The notes beneath the pieces are model-generated. The model saw only the letters and a list, made by a program, of their open reading frames with translations, was not told the origin of the DNA and made no database searches. This document shows, in pieces, positions 4,769 to 5,509 of a stretch of DNA of 5,509 bases; the stretch's first letter is position 1; each line of letters begins with the position of its first letter. The DNA is taken from positions 1 to 5,509 of the forward strand of contig PIXS01000294.1 in the NCBI GenBank assembly GCA_003096255.1, read 5' to 3'. The stretch comes from Candidatus Bathyarchaeum sp. Lineage in GTDB: Archaea > Thermoproteota > Bathyarchaeia > Bathyarchaeales > Bathyarchaeaceae. A program made the translations under genes and the position numbers.

Positions 4769-5191
4769 ATGAGTGAATGGAACATTGGAGTTGACATGGT
4801 AGAAATTGCCCGCTTTCAACAATTACGTTACACCAGCAACAAACAATTCTACAAGCGGGTCTTCACTCCAAAAGAAATCAAGTACTGCTTGTCATTCAGA
4901 AACCCCGCGCCCCATTTTGCCGCGAACTTTGCTGGAAAAGAGGCAATCTACAAGGCAGTGAACAAGTTCTGTGACGTTAAACTGAACACCATTGAGATTC
5001 TCAGGGATGAAAACGGAGCACCAGAAGTCAATCTACAGTTAGACAGCAAAGAAGAAAGTGATACTGTGCACGTGAAGGTTAGCCTGTCTCACTCCTTGTC
5101 TCATGCGGTTGCCTTTGCGGTTGCCCACAAAACCACTGAATCGGCAAACAGTGACAGAAAATCAGAGGCGTTATCACTCAATGAACTCTAA
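4769..5191 (+). CDS. acpS: Holo-[acyl-carrier-protein] synthase (AcpS)
   Basis: This is a 140-residue enzyme that moves 4'-phosphopantetheine from coenzyme A to a serine of acyl carrier protein, making the active holo form. Family motifs are clear: GVDMVEIARF (7-16) with magnesium ligand D9; FTPKEI (32-37); FAGKEAIYKA (54-63) with E58; and the C-terminal VSLSHSLSHAVAFA (104-117). D9 and E58 fall at the same numbers as in the Escherichia coli enzyme. The last 20 residues extend beyond the usual end. The frame is open upstream to TTG 4712, and ATG 4721 lies at leaderless distance from the TATA box. ATG 4769 is preferred because it gives the normal family start and has GGTGAG (4760-4765) before it. 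It overlaps the FkbH-like gene by 11 bases, so they are probably translated together. AcpS is rare in archaea, which suggests acquisition from bacteria. Confidence 0.92.
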   Translation: MSEWNIGVDMVEIARFQQLRYTSNKQFYKRVFTPKEIKYCLSFRNPAPHFAANFAGKEAIYKAVNKFCDVKLNTIEILRDENGAPEVNLQLDSKEESDTVHVKVSLSHSLSHAVAFAVAHKTTESANSDRKSEALSLNEL

Positions 5192-5509
5192 AGTACCCCA
5201 AGAGGGCACAGTTGAACAGACCAGTTTGCAGCTAGAAAAGTTGCTGGATCAGGTTCGGAAAGAGCCGACGCATTTGAACTACTGGAACGCCTACAAGCGA
5301 ATCCAGAAACTCGACCTGAAATCTCTTGATGTGCCCGATGATAAGCGGATAAAGGTGGCTCTCTTAAGCTCATTTACAATCGACCCGCTGAGCATATACC
5401 TTGACGTCAAGGTCCGTCTTGTTCAGTTGTTTCCTGAAATCTATGTTGCACCTTTTAATCAGTATCAGCAGGAAATCCTAGACGAAAACAGCGGACTGTA
5501 TGCCTTCAA
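5181..5509 (+). CDS. FkbH-like HAD-IIIC protein, N-terminal part (runs off the window)
   Basis: The first 109 codons of a larger gene are present; the ATG lies inside the end of acpS (11-base overlap, different frame). After a helical N-terminal stretch (about 10-50), the text matches the N-terminal domain of FkbH-type proteins: VALLSSFTIDPL (59-70), then APFNQYQQEILD (90-101) and SGLYAF (104-109), whose last residues end the window. In this family the HAD phosphatase domain (DxD motif) follows this region and should lie just outside. Characterised FkbH proteins dephosphorylate 1,3-bisphosphoglycerate and load the glyceryl unit on the phosphopantetheine of an ACP, feeding polyketides, tetronates or surface glycans. 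The overlap with acpS, the enzyme that makes that prosthetic arm, fits this role. Substrate and end product are inference. Confidence 0.85.
   Translation, partial: MNSKVPQEGTVEQTSLQLEKLLDQVRKEPTHLNYWNAYKRIQKLDLKSLDVPDDKRIKVALLSSFTIDPLSIYLDVKVRLVQLFPEIYVAPFNQYQQEILDENSGLYAF

Noticed and set aside
1..5509. CRISPR array, insertion sequence or long direct repeats
   Set aside because: No regularly spaced repeats, transposase motifs or long terminal repeats were seen on reading both strands.

Overview
The window looks archaeal, most likely from an uncultured lineage of the Bathyarchaeia/Thaumarchaeota type. The lineage is an inference from protein style; no database search was run. Supporting evidence is: a tRNA-Thr with U at the discriminator position, as in archaeal tRNA-Thr; tRNA genes that encode their own CCA; an archaeal/eukaryotic Trm5-type tRNA methyltransferase; AT-rich TATA-like boxes about 25-30 bases before probable leaderless or short-leader starts; few Shine-Dalgarno sites; and T-tracts instead of hairpin terminators.

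Layout, left to right. Positions 1-442 carry two tRNA genes that point away from each other, tRNA-Leu(UAG) on minus and tRNA-Thr(GGU) on plus, separated by about 185 non-coding bases. A minus-strand ribbon-helix-helix (RHH) gene (421-1047) runs towards tRNA-Thr and stops inside it. Diverging from it across a 68-base spacer packed with small palindromes is a stand-alone response-regulator receiver domain (1116-1529). The spacer 1530-1694 has a C9 tract and a palindromic promoter. It is followed by a DUF2085-like membrane protein (1695-2150), a 195-base AT-rich regulatory spacer, and a membrane-anchored zinc-ribbon protein (2346-2552).

A probable operon follows: a membrane-bound NfeD/ClpP-class serine protease (2622-3632), a 36-residue very basic microprotein (3659-3769), and a short Trm5-family tRNA methyltransferase without the usual N-terminal D1 domain (3791-4651). 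The gaps are 26 and 21 bases.

The last unit is the most notable. A TATA box and an inverted repeat precede a holo-acyl-carrier-protein synthase (acpS, 4769-5191). Its 3' end overlaps by 11 bases the start of an FkbH-like HAD-IIIC protein (5181 to beyond the window). AcpS attaches phosphopantetheine to a carrier protein, and characterised FkbH proteins load a glyceryl group from 1,3-bisphosphoglycerate onto such a carrier. The pair therefore suggests a carrier-protein-dependent pathway (glyceryl-ACP type), which is unusual in archaea because most lack acyl-carrier-protein metabolism. The rest of that cluster should lie just to the right of the window.
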